This document shows positions 34,725 to 46,619 of a DNA stretch of 64,000 bases, piece after piece. Every line of letters starts with the position of its first letter. The stretch's first letter is position 1. Location: NCBI GenBank assembly GCA_021234155.1, contig JAJEKV010000067.1, forward strand, positions 3,033,279 through 3,097,278, given 5' to 3'. The position numbers were made by a program, and so were the translations under genes. The notes beneath the pieces were generated by a model. That model was not told the origin of the DNA, made no database searches, and worked only from the letters and a program-made list of their open reading frames with translations. This DNA is from Isoetes taiwanensis (Eukaryota > Streptophyta > Lycopodiopsida > Isoetales > Isoetaceae).

Positions 34725-37686
34725 TGGTCATAATACCTGGTTCCTAGAGTAAGTTGGATGCTTTAGACTCATGCCCAAAGTTAGAACCCCATTCCGAGCT
34801 CGCCAGTGTGGCCCAAAGTTAGAACCCCATTCCGAGCTCGCACATGTTTGAGAAGTAGACAATTGATCAAATGCTGGGACTACCAAGTACATGCTATCTT
34901 TATACTATAGCACTAGGCTAGGAGTGCATTGAGCATAAGGTTGACTAGTTGCTTGTAGCAAATCGAGTTTGGTTTTGTTGGGTTATAATACCTAGTTCCT
35001 AGAGTAAGTTGAATGCTTTGGAATCATGCCCAGAATCAAGTCCCCATTTCGAGCTCACTAGTGTGGCCGAACTGGGGGAACAAGCCATTTCCCCGTCGTG
35101 CCCCTACGTCGAGAAAGGGGGAAGTTTGGGGGTTGGCACATATGTGTGGTGGATGGGCAGTTTTTCTTTCCGGGGACATTTCTGGGACATGATCTAGCAT
35201 TTGAACGGTGGGATTAACGGATGGATCTGTTTTGGTACCCCGATAATTAAAGCCTATTAAATCGGTAGGGTTTAGGTTTTGGCAGCCTTCACTACCTCTG
35301 AAGTGGTCGAGAGCTTGCGTGCAGGGTTCCCTCAAGGGTTTGAAGAGAGACCCCAAACCCTCCCCATGCACCGGTTCCAAACTTGCAGCACAACGATGGT
35401 TCGTGACAAACAGGATATCGTGCGACTGTGCATGCCAGAAGGCACGAAATGACAATTCGATTGCACGATTGCATCCGAAAAGCCAGAGTTACGCCAGGGC
35501 ACATGGTTGAGAAGTAGACGATCGATTAAATGCCTGGACTACTAAGTACATGCTATCTATACACGATAGCACTAGGCTAGAAGTGCATTAAACGAAAGGT
35601 TGACTAGTTGCCTATAGCAAATTGAGTTTGGCTTTGTTGGTCATAATACCTGGTTCTTAGAGTAGATTTGATGTTTTGGACTTATACCCAGAGTCAAAAC
35701 CCTATTCCGAGCTTGCTACTATGACCGGACTGGGGAACAATTCATTTTTCTGGCGTGCCCCTGTGTCGAGAAAGGGGAAAATTTGGGGGTTGGCACATCC
35801 GTGTGGTGGATGGCCATTTTTTTTTCAGGGACATTTCTTGGGATATGAGCTACTGTTTGAACGGTGGGATTAACAGATGGAGCTGTTTTGGTGCCCCGAT
35901 AATTAAACCCTATTAAATCTGTAGGGTTTAGGTTTTGGCAGCCTTCCCTGCCTCTGAAGCATGGAATAATTTAAGGGCTAAACTTAGCTATTTGGCGATT
36001 TTTTAGCACATTTTCGAAAAAATTTGGAAAAAAGTGGGAAAAAAATTATAATTTTAGCTTGACTTTTTTCGGGACGACACCAACCCTGGAGCTCTTTAGC
36101 CAAACGCTAGAAAGTAAGAGAGTGAAATTTTGTATTGTTTAGCTAAACCATAGAAACTTTTAGAATGAATTTCGGTCTAGTTTAGCTAATATCGTTCTAG
36201 TTTATAAGAAATATATGATTACTAGTTTAGTTTCTAGCATTAAAAATTCATTTGGGCCATAGATTTTGCTAGCTAGCATTATTTTACAATGTTTTCACAA
36301 GGAAAATGACTAAAATAAGTGCAAACAATTGATAAAAAAAAGTATAGTAATTTGGCTCAATATTTTTCGTTGGCCACACTATAGAAATTTTTGGGATGAT
36401 GTTTGGGTTAGTTTAGCTAAACGCTAGAAAGTATGAGAGAGAAAAATGTGTAGAGTTTAGCTAAACCACAGAAAGTTTTGGGATTAATATCGAGCAAGTT
36501 TAGCCAAAGTCATTCTGGCTAATGAGAAATATGCGATTAGTAATTTATTCCCTGCTCTGAAGTGATTGAGAGCTTGCGTGCAGGGTTCTTTAGAGGGTAG
36601 AAGAGAGACCCCAAGAGGGAGAACGAAAAAACCCTCCACATGCACCGGTTCCAAACTTGCAGCGCAACGATGATTCGTGACAAGCTGAACATCGTGCGAC
36701 TGGGCATGCCAGAAGGCATGAAATGACAGTTCGACTGGACGATTGATCCGATAGATCAGAGTTACTCTAGGGCACATGTTTGAGATGTAGACGATCGATC
36801 AAATGCCCGGACTACCAAGTACATGCTATCGTTATACTATAGCACTAGGCTAGGAGTGCATTGAGCATAAGGTTGACTAGTTGCTTGTAGCAAATTGAGT
36901 TTGTTTTTGTTGGGTTATAATACCTAGTTCCTAGATTAAGTTGGATGCTTTGGAATCATGCCCAGAATCAGAACCCCATTTCGAGCTCGCTAGTGTGGCC
37001 GAACTGGGGGAACAAGTCATTTCCCCGTCGTGCCCCTATGTCGAGAAAGGGGGAAGTTTGGGGGTTGGCACATATGTGTGGTGGATGGCCAGTTTTTATT
37101 TCCGAGGACATTTCTGGGACATGATCTACCATTTGAACGGTGGGATTAACAGATGGAGCTGTTTTGGTACCCCGATAATTAAAGCCTATTAAATCGGTAG
37201 GGTTTAGGTTTTGGCAGCTTTCACTACCTCTGAAGTGGTCGAGAGCTTGCGTGCAGGGTTCCCTCGAGGGTTTGAAGAGAGACCCCAAGAGGGAGAACGA
37301 AAAAACCCTCCCCATGCACCAGTTCCAAAAACTTGGTATAACGATGGTTCGTGACAAAGCGGGGACATCGCGGCGATTGCGGCATGCCGAGAAAGGCACG
37401 AAATGGTTGAGAAGTAGACGATCGATTAAATGCCTGGACTACTAAGTACATGCTATCTATACACCATAGCACTAGGCTAGAAGTGCATTAAACGAAAGGT
37501 TGACTAGTTGCCTATAGCAAATTGAGTTTGGCTTTGTTGGTCATAATACCTGGTTCCTAGAGTAGGTTTGATGTTTTGGACTTATGCCCAGAGTCAAAAC
37601 CCCATTCCGAGCTCGCTAGTGTGACCGAACTGGGAAACAATTCATTTTTCTGTCGTGCCCATACGTCGAGAAAGGGGAAAATTAGG
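34725..37686. repeat. Tandem array, unit about 620-655 bp, about four units
   Basis: Landmarks AGAAGTAGAC(A/G)AT(C/T)GAT(C/T)AAATGC near 34855 and 35510, a related copy near 36785, and a fourth near 37407 define the unit. Each also repeats CATAATACCTGGTTC, CCCCATTCCGAGCTCGC and GTCGAGAAAGGGG blocks. The spacing between the second and third landmark is longer because of an insertion at about 35960-36547. Open frames of 60-140 codons inside the units are not conserved in frame, so I do not call genes. The right edge is cut at about 37686, where a CACTA fragment begins. Confidence 0.8.
35960..36547. mobile_element. Insertion of about 590 bp within the tandem array
   Basis: The unit sequence CCCTGCCTCTGAAG is interrupted and appears again as CCCTGCTCTGAAG after the insert, like a 13-14 bp target duplication. 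The insert starts GGAATAATTTA and ends TAATTTATTCC, which are imperfect inverted ends. Inside, a block with TTTAGCTAAAC and GCTAGAAAGTA repeats twice. It has no coding capacity. Confidence 0.5.
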
Positions 37687-37687
37687 A

Positions 37688-38193
37688 GCTTTCGTGTAAA
37701 TGTCTTGAAGGCACGATGGTTCAAAGTTGTATACAGAGGTCGTGCCAAGACAGTTAGGACTCATCCATCAGGATTTCCAGAAGTGGATTCTTCAAAGGTA
37801 TTGGCTGAAATGAAGGAACCTTTTGTTTTTCTAAGTCAGGTCAAGCAGATATTTTTCCATGAGAATCCTAATGAGACAAACTGGTGGATTGTCATACATT
37901 GTCAACCAAGAGCTCGGCATGTAATTGATCTATCTGTAGCTGAAAATAATATGGAAGAGCTCTCCCATGACATTCATGCTAATGATGATGATGATGCTAA
38001 TGATGATGATGTTGTTGTTGCTGCTACTGATAATAATGATTGTGGCGGTGGCAAGGGCGATGACCCATTATTGCATGAAGCAGAAGAAGGAGAAATGGAA
38101 GAAATTGGCATCAATATTGAAGAGGAGAGTGCATCTATTCCCCTTCATCTGACTGTGTCCAAATCATTCTTTCTATCAAGTAACATTCCTTAG
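37688..38193 (+). pseudogene. CACTA transposon protein C-terminal part (DUF4216-like)
   Basis: The open frame reads FRVNVLKARWFKVVYRGRA, then a KEPFVFLSQVKQIFFHENP segment, then WWIVIHCQPRAR. It ends with an acidic, aspartate-rich tail containing a (GATGAT)n-type repeat around 37980-38010. The EPFV-L-SQ-QVFY-like segment is typical of DUF4216, found at the C-terminal side of plant En/Spm CACTA proteins. The frame is joined at its left to the 650-bp array by chance, so the transposon is truncated at about 37687. It ends at 38193, about 470 bp before the transposon's right terminus. Confidence 0.7.
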
Positions 38194-38199
38194 CGCAAT

Positions 38200-38663
38200 A
38201 CCAAATCTTTAATGATGTATGAATACCAAACTCAATTCTACTAATATATTAGATACAAATTGCATGGCATTATGTTATAAATCTCGTAGACATGTTATAA
38301 TGATGGAGTTATAAATTTGTTAAAAAATTGTTGCAACAACCCACTTAAATTGCAATATAAAGTTGACAAAATGCTCCTCAAAGTTCCGTTAAGATATTAG
38401 ATGAAATTTGGTTATAAGTCTTAAAAAAAAAAGTTGGCACAACTTAGCTTAAATATTGTCCAAAAGTTGTTGCAAAAACCTACTTAGCATGCGATAGAAA
38501 GTTGACAAAATTGCTTTGACAAAAGATTTGACACTATGCAGTAGACACAATGTTGACACAACACAAGCACTTTGTGTCAAGATAGTAGTATTTGACACAA
38601 ATTTGTCACTACACATAGGACTTGTCACAAGGGTTGACACTATACCCCCATCCTCTTGTAGTG
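38200..38663 (+). mobile_element. CACTA subterminal region and right terminus
   Basis: The sequence ends CCTCTTGTAGTG at 38663, the complement of CACTACAAGAGG, which is the usual plant CACTA terminus. The 300 bp before it carry many TTGACAC/GTTGCAAC words in both orientations, as subterminal repeats do. Together with the DUF4216-like ORF this is the 3' part of one element. Confidence 0.7.
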
Positions 38664-39187
38664 TATAAGTAATCAAGAGTAAAAAATCTCCATCGATGAA
38701 GACCATTGAGATAAAATATTGACTAGACAAAACGCATACATCAGTAATTATTCATCCGGACCACTCTGAGAGAGAAGAAATATCAGTTGCCATTCATCTG
38801 AAACACTCTGAGAAGAAATGCTGCAGGAGACAATTAAATAGCTTTAAAGCTCCCATGTTGGTAGCTTCAACGCTCCAGAAAATGACATGATGGTAAAACT
38901 TGAGCACTCCTTGACAAAAAAATATAGCCCAATAGAGTCAATTCCAACCATCGCCGATGTGAATGGAAAAAATAAAGTCCAAATAATGTTAACGTCTAAA
39001 AAGGTTATTACAAAAAAGACATCCACCTAGCTAAAAAACGTATATTTGCAAACTAGAGCAACCATCCATGATCAAGTATCGGGATGGGGAAGAAAACACG
39101 TCTAGCCAAGAAAGAACATCTGTGAATTAAAACGAGGAGGAGCATCCACCCATAAAATCTTATATCTAAGGGGTAAAAAAAATGATT

Positions 39188-39238
39188 TGGTCTCCGTGGA
39201 CGTTAAAAATCTATCTATCTATATCTATCTATCTATTA
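39188..39238 (+). mobile_element. LINE 3' end with (TCTA)n tail
   Basis: GGTCTCCGTGGACGTTAAAAA is followed at once by TCTATCTATC... repeats. The same terminal word with a short-repeat tail is found at 43084-43128, 57804-57864 and 58416-58459, and a diverged one at 39395-39428. Confidence 0.55.
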
Positions 39239-39394
39239 ACCAATCATAAACGTACAAGACATAATAGACCATTAAAGGAGGGAGGGAGGGATGGATGTAG
39301 GCAAAACTAGAAACAAGAAAACAGAGAAAACACTCAATAGGAGAGAGGCTGATGAAAAACTTGAAGTCAAGCAACTTACATGGCTAGAGCCAAA

Positions 39395-39428
39395 ACATAG
39401 ATAGGCAGATATATTTTTAACGTCCACA
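39395..39428 (-). mobile_element. LINE 3' end, diverged, minus orientation
   Basis: ATAGATAGGCAGATATATTTTTAACGTCCAC is the reverse complement of the GTGGAC-GTTAAAAA plus tail signature. It faces the copy at 39188, about 160 bp away. Confidence 0.4.
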
Positions 39429-39439
39429 TGAGAAGCTCA

Positions 39440-42370
39440 TGGAGCTTCACAACATACCCAGATGGGACCTACCCCCACCATTATACGTGGCTGAAGTGGC
39501 TCTCTTTACAATGATCATGGCATGGATTCCTGAACCTATGACCTCGGGCCTTCTTAAGAGGTATGATTCTATGGTGCCACATAGTCATGCCATTTTTTAT
39601 AGCTCTTGGTATGCAATTCTAATCAAGTGGCCGAAAGAAGAGAAACATTTTAAAAACTCTTTGAAAAGAAGGGATCGAAGAAAGAATATGAGAACCATGA
39701 TATAGTAAACATGGAACACCTAACAATTGGATTATGAAATGTATTATTAGCAAAGATGGTAAACGGGAGATCCACATTGTTAAAGGAAATATTTACAAAT
39801 GGAAAGCCAACTAGCCTATCGTTGAGAAGTAGTTACATAAAAGATAGATAGATATATAGATAGATTGATAAATAGATAGATTGATAAATAGATAGATTAA
39901 TACAAGGAAACTGCTAACGTTAGCTACATCCACCCTAGGAATTCCCACTTCTCTATAATTATTGGGTGACAATTTAACAAATGAATGCAGTTCCCTAAGC
40001 ATGGTGACAACTTAATAAATAAATGTAGTTCCTTAAGCATACATAGTGAAAACGTCCTAGATGGTACCATAGCCAGGCACTATTCCTTTGAGTCTCATCA
40101 ATAAACTCCCTATTGCTTCAATATTTCTATATGTTGCATCTATTTGAATTATTTCTACAAGAGATTTATTACGGCAGCCAAGTCTGCCGTGAACATTTCT
40201 CTTCATTTGTCTCATTTACTTGTTTCAAAAAATATAAGATTTGAAGATGCACTTTTTCACCTTATGTCTAGAAAAAAAATACGTGATTAGAAACATAATG
40301 TAAAAGATTCGCCTTTCCAAACCTGGAAATTAACATGCAATGTCTATTAATGCAATGGTGTGAAACACACTTGAATTAGAGATATCTTTGTCTCCATGAG
40401 TAGACTCGAGTTATAAATGATTCATCGATACTATCCATTATGACGAGTTTCTAACAAGTTCGTGCATATACAATTTTATTAATCTAGTAGCAAGGCTAAT
40501 GTTGCAAGAAATTTCAATGTTTGAAATATCATAAGTCAGCATTTATTAATGGGCTAAATCCTTTTTTAGTTCTTGTAATGGTTCCTTAATGTCCTCTAAA
40601 TCACTATATTAACACCATATAACTTACCTGTTCATGAAACAATCTAGCTTTTACAAATAGCATATTTGCAATACATCACTATCTAATCTAATATTATCCC
40701 TTTCCATTAGAGAAAAAAATATTCCACACAATCTAACGTAGCATTTGCATGCCTACGAAACATTCAATCAGAACACCCAGAGGAGACAAAAGGGAACACC
40801 AAAGAGCTATAAAATTTGGCAGTGTGCCAACGATTAGTGATGAATTTATCATCCTTTGTCTACTTATAAACCATATAAATGGTGGCGATTGTTTTCTATT
40901 TTCCTAACTTTTTTATAGAAACGAATTTAGTAGAATTAAGATGTCTTACCATAAATTAAGGTCTCCTACTACAGAATATCCATTAATTTGGAGAATTAAT
41001 ATAGTTAGGATGCAATATTATCAAATTTTGGCTATTTATAAAAAACTTTGAGCTAACGCATCCTACTAGACCATTGAATTTAGATTTATAAAATTGATGA
41101 AATATAGCATTTTCACGATATATCACATCTTAAAGTCATCACTGCCAACAATATATCAATAATTATTTGGTTATGTAGTAATAGTTTTGTCATGAAAGAT
41201 AAGATGAAGCTTTTTTAAACATATGCAAGCTCGGAACGTGGTCCTGGCAGCATTGACCATGTTTGTTAATGCACATCAAGATCATAATCATACTGCATAA
41301 CGTGATTAATCCAACCTGGATGATATGGGACCTTGGACTGAAGATTGCAACGGATTTGTCGATCTTATCAACCAGTCTGAAAAATAAATCCAGCATTCAA
41401 GATACATAAATCACCATGAGAAAAAAACACCTGTAAAAAATATTGAGTACATGGTCTTGGCTAAGGTGTAACCATTGATTATTGTACAAGCCGGGTCAAG
41501 TGACTCAGTAGTAGTTTCATCACGTGTGACAATGACATGAATGCAAAGAGATCTTGCAGATACTTGGCATGATAGCTATAAAGGATAAAAATTAGCAAGC
41601 AATCTTAAATAAATGGTCTGTAAACTTACATCAGCAACTCTGCAACAACATCAACAACTCTGCAACAACATTAAGATGAAATGTAGATTTTTTGTAGTCA
41701 AATCTCCTTTCCATTAATAAATTCGACATTTCCTAAATCAAGATTAATGCAACTACTCGAAAAATTGCTTCCTTGGAAAAACCAACATTAGAACTTGACC
41801 ATCACTAATAGCAAAAAAAAGCACTGACTTGGGTTCATCCCCAATGCCTTGATACCAAATAGCAAGCATCTGTAGGGCCAGCACCATAGTGTACTCCCTC
41901 CCTATTAGTTGTCAATAATGGAGTGGATTATGGTGTTGAAGGGTGAATAGCACGTATATAGATATGCATTGTGGACAACATTATTTACCTTAACCATCAA
42001 ATCTTAGCAACTTAAAGCAATAGAGCTCCTGCTCATCTGACTTGTGCCCTAAACACTAGTGTTGGTTATGCGGAATCCATGCACTTCCCAGTCCACATAA
42101 TGAGCTTGCTCTATTGCTAGCAGGCACGAATTCACTGTCTTCTTGAATCCATGCACATCCTATTCTGGCTTCGAAGATCTTGACATGTATGACTCACTGC
42201 CCATTTTTGCCTATGTAATCCTGCAGCCAACAATTACGCACTATAAAAAAACATTTCAAAGAATTGTCTACTATGCACGGCATTCAACTGTATAACGTAA
42301 AACAATATCTCAATGCATTGTGGCATGTGCAATCTCAATAATTGTGGCGTTGCACCTTATCCAGGGATAG
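39440..42370. other. No recognised gene
   Basis: This is AT-rich sequence. An 88-codon ORF at 39439-39705 shows no known domain and may belong to the minus-strand LINE fragment. A GATA/TAGAT microsatellite lies at 39840-39900. Otherwise I see nothing structured. Confidence 0.4.
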
Positions 42371-42374
42371 CTTC

Positions 42375-42960
42375 CGTACGTACAAAATTAAAAATACGTA
42401 TTTTATTGTTTAAAACATATTTCACGTATTTTTCTCTCACTGGTCAAAAAAAAATATTGCATACGCGAAACCTTCTAAACTGCGTACGCGAAAAAACTTT
42501 CGTGTATGCGATTTTAATAAAACCGCGGCATAATTTTGAAATTTGAATTTCGCGTACGTGGTTTTCACTAAAGCGCATACGCGAAAGTTTTTTCGTGTAT
42601 GCGAGACAGTAAAAACCGCGTACGCGAAAAGGCAAAAAAAATTATTTATTTATTTATTTCCACATACGCACTGTATACTATTTCGCGTATTTATACTATT
42701 TGCGAAAAAAAAAATGCTTTTTTGAGTACGCGGTTTTTCACTGTTTTCCATACGCAATAGTATAAAGTGCGTACACGATTTCTTTTTTTTTTTTGCCTTT
42801 CCACGTATGCAGTTTTCACTGTTTCTACGCAGTTTAGTTCTTTTCGCATACGCAAAAATCATCCGATGCCAGAATTGTTTTTTGCCATTTTTTTACGTAT
42901 TATACGACAAATTTGTGCCGTATCATATGAATAATATGTATTGCACATAAAATGTACGGA
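42375..42960. repeat. Cluster of CGCGTACGCGAAA repeats in both orientations
   Basis: About a dozen variants of the self-complementary core CGTACGCG, each joined to an AAA or TTT run, lie between 42465 and 42860. They are flanked by TACGTATTT words on the left (near 42400) and TTTTTTACGTATTATACG on the right. The cluster looks like the body of a small palindromic DNA transposon, but clean terminal repeats and a target duplication were not found. Confidence 0.55.
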
Positions 42961-43083
42961 GTATTAAACATATCCCTGACCTTATCTTTCAAAACCATTT
43001 GTCAAGGTCTTTGACCTATCTTAGAAATAGGAGAGCAAATGTAGAAGCCATTTGTCGAGGCCGTTGACCCATCTAAGGCAAAA

Positions 43084-43128
43084 ATAGAATAGAATAGATT
43101 AAAGTTTTTATCGTCCACGGAGACCAAT
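43084..43128 (-). mobile_element. LINE 3' end with pentanucleotide tail, minus orientation
   Basis: AGAATAGAATAGATTAAAGTTTTTATCGTCCACGG read on the minus strand gives GGTCTCCGTGGACGATAAAAA followed by a TCTAT-type tail. The LINE body would lie to the right on the minus strand. Confidence 0.5.
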
Positions 43129-43327
43129 TGGCCTATGGGACCCAAAATCATCATCAAAGTAGAGCATCGACCAAGTTTGCAGAGCAGAGCAAGGCATCGA
43201 CCTCTTGGCAATGACCATGATTTCTTCTACAGCAGCAACACTGCCTCATCGAGAATAAGGGAAATTTTCCAGAGGCGATACAGGGAGGCGGGAATGGAAG
43301 AAGGCGCTCGAACCCTAAACCACAGCC

Positions 43328-45170
43328 ATGAGGTACTTCACCATTCTTGAAGAGGGCTCGAAGATCTCTTGTAGCTGGTTAGAGGGTGAAGATGCAACCC
43401 TTTGGAAGAACTTGGTGCTCCACCAGTACTTTCCAGAGGACCTTTTCTACCCCATTGTTCCTTTCATGTCTGTGGAAGGGGATCTTGAGGTGCAGGTAAT
43501 AGAATCTTGGTTAGGAGAATTTGTAGGAGATAGGAACAGCCCAGCAGCTGGGGTGTTCAATCCGTTTTGTCCGTGGTCAAAAAGTAGAATTACAGTTAGA
43601 ATCTTTTCTTAGGAATGAGTTTTGTGTCGATTTTGGGGTGGTGGACTTCTTGGAAGACAGAGATAGGTATATTAAAATGGATAGTGGGGCCATACTGAAG
43701 GGGGTGAAAGATCCCACATTGGAATGTCAGAGGGACAGATCTTGGGGAAAGATTGCAGAGATGATAAGGAATCTGAGACAGTACAGGATGGTTTGGTATT
43801 TGAGACAGGGACGGAAAAGCCCCTCTTTCGGCTGTTATGCAAGCTAAGTTGTAAAGGGCAAAATCAATTGAAAGAGATTGCTGAAGCCTTGATCAAGGTC
43901 GAGCACGGACAGAGGGATCCTAGCTGTGTTGCTTTCGGGGATTTTCTTACCTGGATCCCGAATATAGTGAATACACGATCTAGAGCAGAAGTGGGACCTC
44001 TGCACAGACAATAGGGGGTGGTCCAACCTATTTTGGACTATGCCAACGAAATCCAGCAGGTGGTGAGACGTGAGCTGAAGGATCAACATGCCCTGGCCTG
44101 TGTGGGTAAACCTTGCTGTTGAAAATAAACTAAAATATCTTTCTAGTCTGGGTCTTATTGGCTATGTTTGACACGAAGGAGTTCGTCTACAGTCCCTTAA
44201 AGATGAGCTTGAGAAGGACAAGGGTATCTCGATCAGAAATATCTATTGGACTGAATTTCCTTTTTTTTATAGACGAATGTGAAAATCCTCAGACGGCCAT
44301 CCTGCTCTTAAAAAAGGGAACAATTACCATAGCCAATACATAGTTGTTTTTCCAAAAGTGGTACCCTGGGTTTGACCCACAGAATTTGAATGAACTTTTC
44401 CACCCAGCCGGGTCTTCCTTGCAGGGGATAAATCCCATGACTGGAATGAACAGTCCATGTTTTCCCTTTTCAAGGATACTGGGAACTATATTGCACTGGA
44501 AGTCTCCCCGGACAGGGCCCCCAGAGTTTGGGCCCAGATTGATCTTCTAAAACCAATTCCTAACAGCATTCACTACATCAATTACTTTGGAAACCCAAAG
44601 ATTCTTAAGCTGGCTTGAAATAGTATTCCACAGCCTTGTGCAATTTGTGGCATTCGGCTTCATGGTGGGGGTATTTGCAAGGGAGTGCGTGCAGTGAAGG
44701 CTACTCAACAGGTGGAACAGAGGAAAGATGAGGAATGGATCACTCCCAACAAAAGAGGGAAAACCCAAAACACTCATACTCAGAAACACAGGAGGAATAT
44801 CAATGGCAGTGCTAAAAGGAAAGCAAAGAAAATGAAAGGGAACGAGCTGCAAGCTGAAAATCAGAAGTTGCTGGACCATAACTTGAAAGAACAGAGGACA
44901 GAATGGAGGAAGAAAGTGAGATTCCATGATGACAATTCAGTCAAGGTCCTCAATAAGACCAAGGGGAAAGAAATCCTGGAACTTGATGCTTTGGTGGTGA
45001 CCCCGGCCCATGAACATAGAGCTAAAGTTCTTACCATTGAAGAACCTACAGCTCCCCCAATAAATGAATTCTTTGAGTCTAATGACTCTGGTGGGAAATT
45101 TATTGAACAGGGAGAACCCTCTTTCAAATCCTCCCCTCCGTTGTTATTGTTTCATGCATTAAGGACTTGA
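43328..45170 (+). pseudogene. LINE ORF1-like protein with DUF4283-type region and zinc knuckle, broken
   Basis: A series of plus-strand frames belongs together. The N-terminal part (43328-43612) starts MRYFTILEEGSKISCSWLEG. A helical part covers 43638-44014. A DUF4283-like part covers 44158-44620, with LLKKGTITIAN, FFQKWYPGFDP and later WAQIDLLKPIPNSIHY. A CCHC zinc knuckle CAICGIRLHGGGIC follows near 44640, then a basic tail to 45170. This layout (DUF4283 then zinc knuckle) is that of plant LINE-1 ORF1 proteins, which bind LINE RNA. At least four frameshifts and stop codons (for example a TGA at about 44617 just before the knuckle) disable it. No ORF2 follows. Confidence 0.65.
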
Positions 45171-45263
45171 TTCTTCAACAATACCGCTTTTTTGTAGCTT
45201 ATAACATGTCTCGCATTTAATGATAGTGATATCCTGAAGGACTTCATCTGTCATTTGCTTTTG

Positions 45264-45417
45264 CGTTCTCGCACTTCTGTATGGAGTTAGAGCATGGGAA
45301 AAATGGGAGTTAGTTGCGTTGCCCTAAACCCAGAACCCACGTTCTCGTGCTTCTGTATGAAGTTAGAGCATGGGAAAAATGGGAGTTAGTTGCGTTGCCC
45401 TGAACCCAGATCCCGAG
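45264..45417. repeat. 77-bp tandem duplication
   Basis: GTTCTCG..CTTCTGTATG...CCAGA occurs at 45264 and again at 45341, with a few differences. Confidence 0.8.
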
Positions 45418-45419
45418 GT

Positions 45420-46600
45420 TTTGTGCCTTATAAAACACATACAACTTTACACCCCGTTTTTCAAATGATTTAAAATATTAAAACCATTGTTCTCATGCAA
45501 ATTATCAACCAAATACAGTTGAACCATTGAACTACCAGCCACCATTGAACATTGAACTGGTTGATTCTTAATCAAGAAAGAATTTTGTCTTCAATTCTTG
45601 GCGCCCCTTGCCTGCCTTCAAACGGGCGGGAAAGAATAGCCGCGCTGCAGCAGGTGCTTGAGGCAGGGCCGGATCCAACAGGGATATCCCAAGTAAATCG
45701 ATCTTCATCTTCAACAGCAGGTAAATCGATGACCAGCATGCAATATACTTAGGTTGCGTTTGTATTTCGTAGAAGAACCATAGAGCAGGAACTAAGGTAA
45801 CGCTTCTGATTTTATTCTTTCTTCATTTTTTGTTTCCCCATCCCATTTCGTTTTACAGCAGAACCGGCATGTGCAGAACCCTTCTACCTGTGCAAAACTG
45901 GTTTTGGCATATCCTGGAAAATCGGATTTGAAGTATAGCAATGGAAGATTAGGCATCGATTTCTTCTGTAAGCAATCACAAACATGCCAGTTCTTCTGTA
46001 AACTCTTCTTCTCTTTGTATTTGTGTATGAAATCTGAGATATAAGGATGCAATACATCTCTAGTTCTGATTTTTTTCTTGATCTGCAGGTGAAGCCCTCC
46101 GATTGCATCAGCCCTTTTTAAGCTCAATGTATGAGGTTTTCGAATTCAAAGAATTCAAGCGAAGAGTGTACAGACCCATCGAGTTTTGGCTTATTCATAT
46201 TGCAAATCTAGATTATGTCATTTCTTTGAAATTCGATCCAGTGTTGAAACATCGGTCCTTCCCTCTGCGGACACTGTTGGAAGGCCCATCTCTGTAGAAG
46301 GAGCTTTACATTCCATTAATTTCTTTCGGTTTTAGAGCAGGCAAATTTCCCAACATCTTTTAGCTGTCCCAACATCAAATCTCTACTCTTAAACCTTTGT
46401 CCGGGAAGTCCACACACGGTTGGTTGGGCAATTCGGCGTCGATGGACAACATGGTGTGCCTATACGGATGCATTAGCATGGTCATAAGTTCGGCCCTTAC
46501 GTGGATGAAATGTAGCTTTTGGCTAGGGTTTCTTAGTTGCTAATAACTCTTTTCTGGTATGCCTCATGTTGTATCATATAATTTTCATCTTCACAAGATC
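45420..46600. other. No recognised gene
   Basis: Short open frames occur on both strands (46103-46297 plus; 46127-45792 minus) without known motifs. This could be old transposon or intron sequence. Confidence 0.35.
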
Positions 46601-46619
46601 ATTTCATGACCAAGAAACT

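Noticed and set aside
35009-37399. Repeated ORFs of 60-143 codons in the 650-bp array
   Set aside because: They are restated in different frames in each unit with indels, so no protein is conserved.
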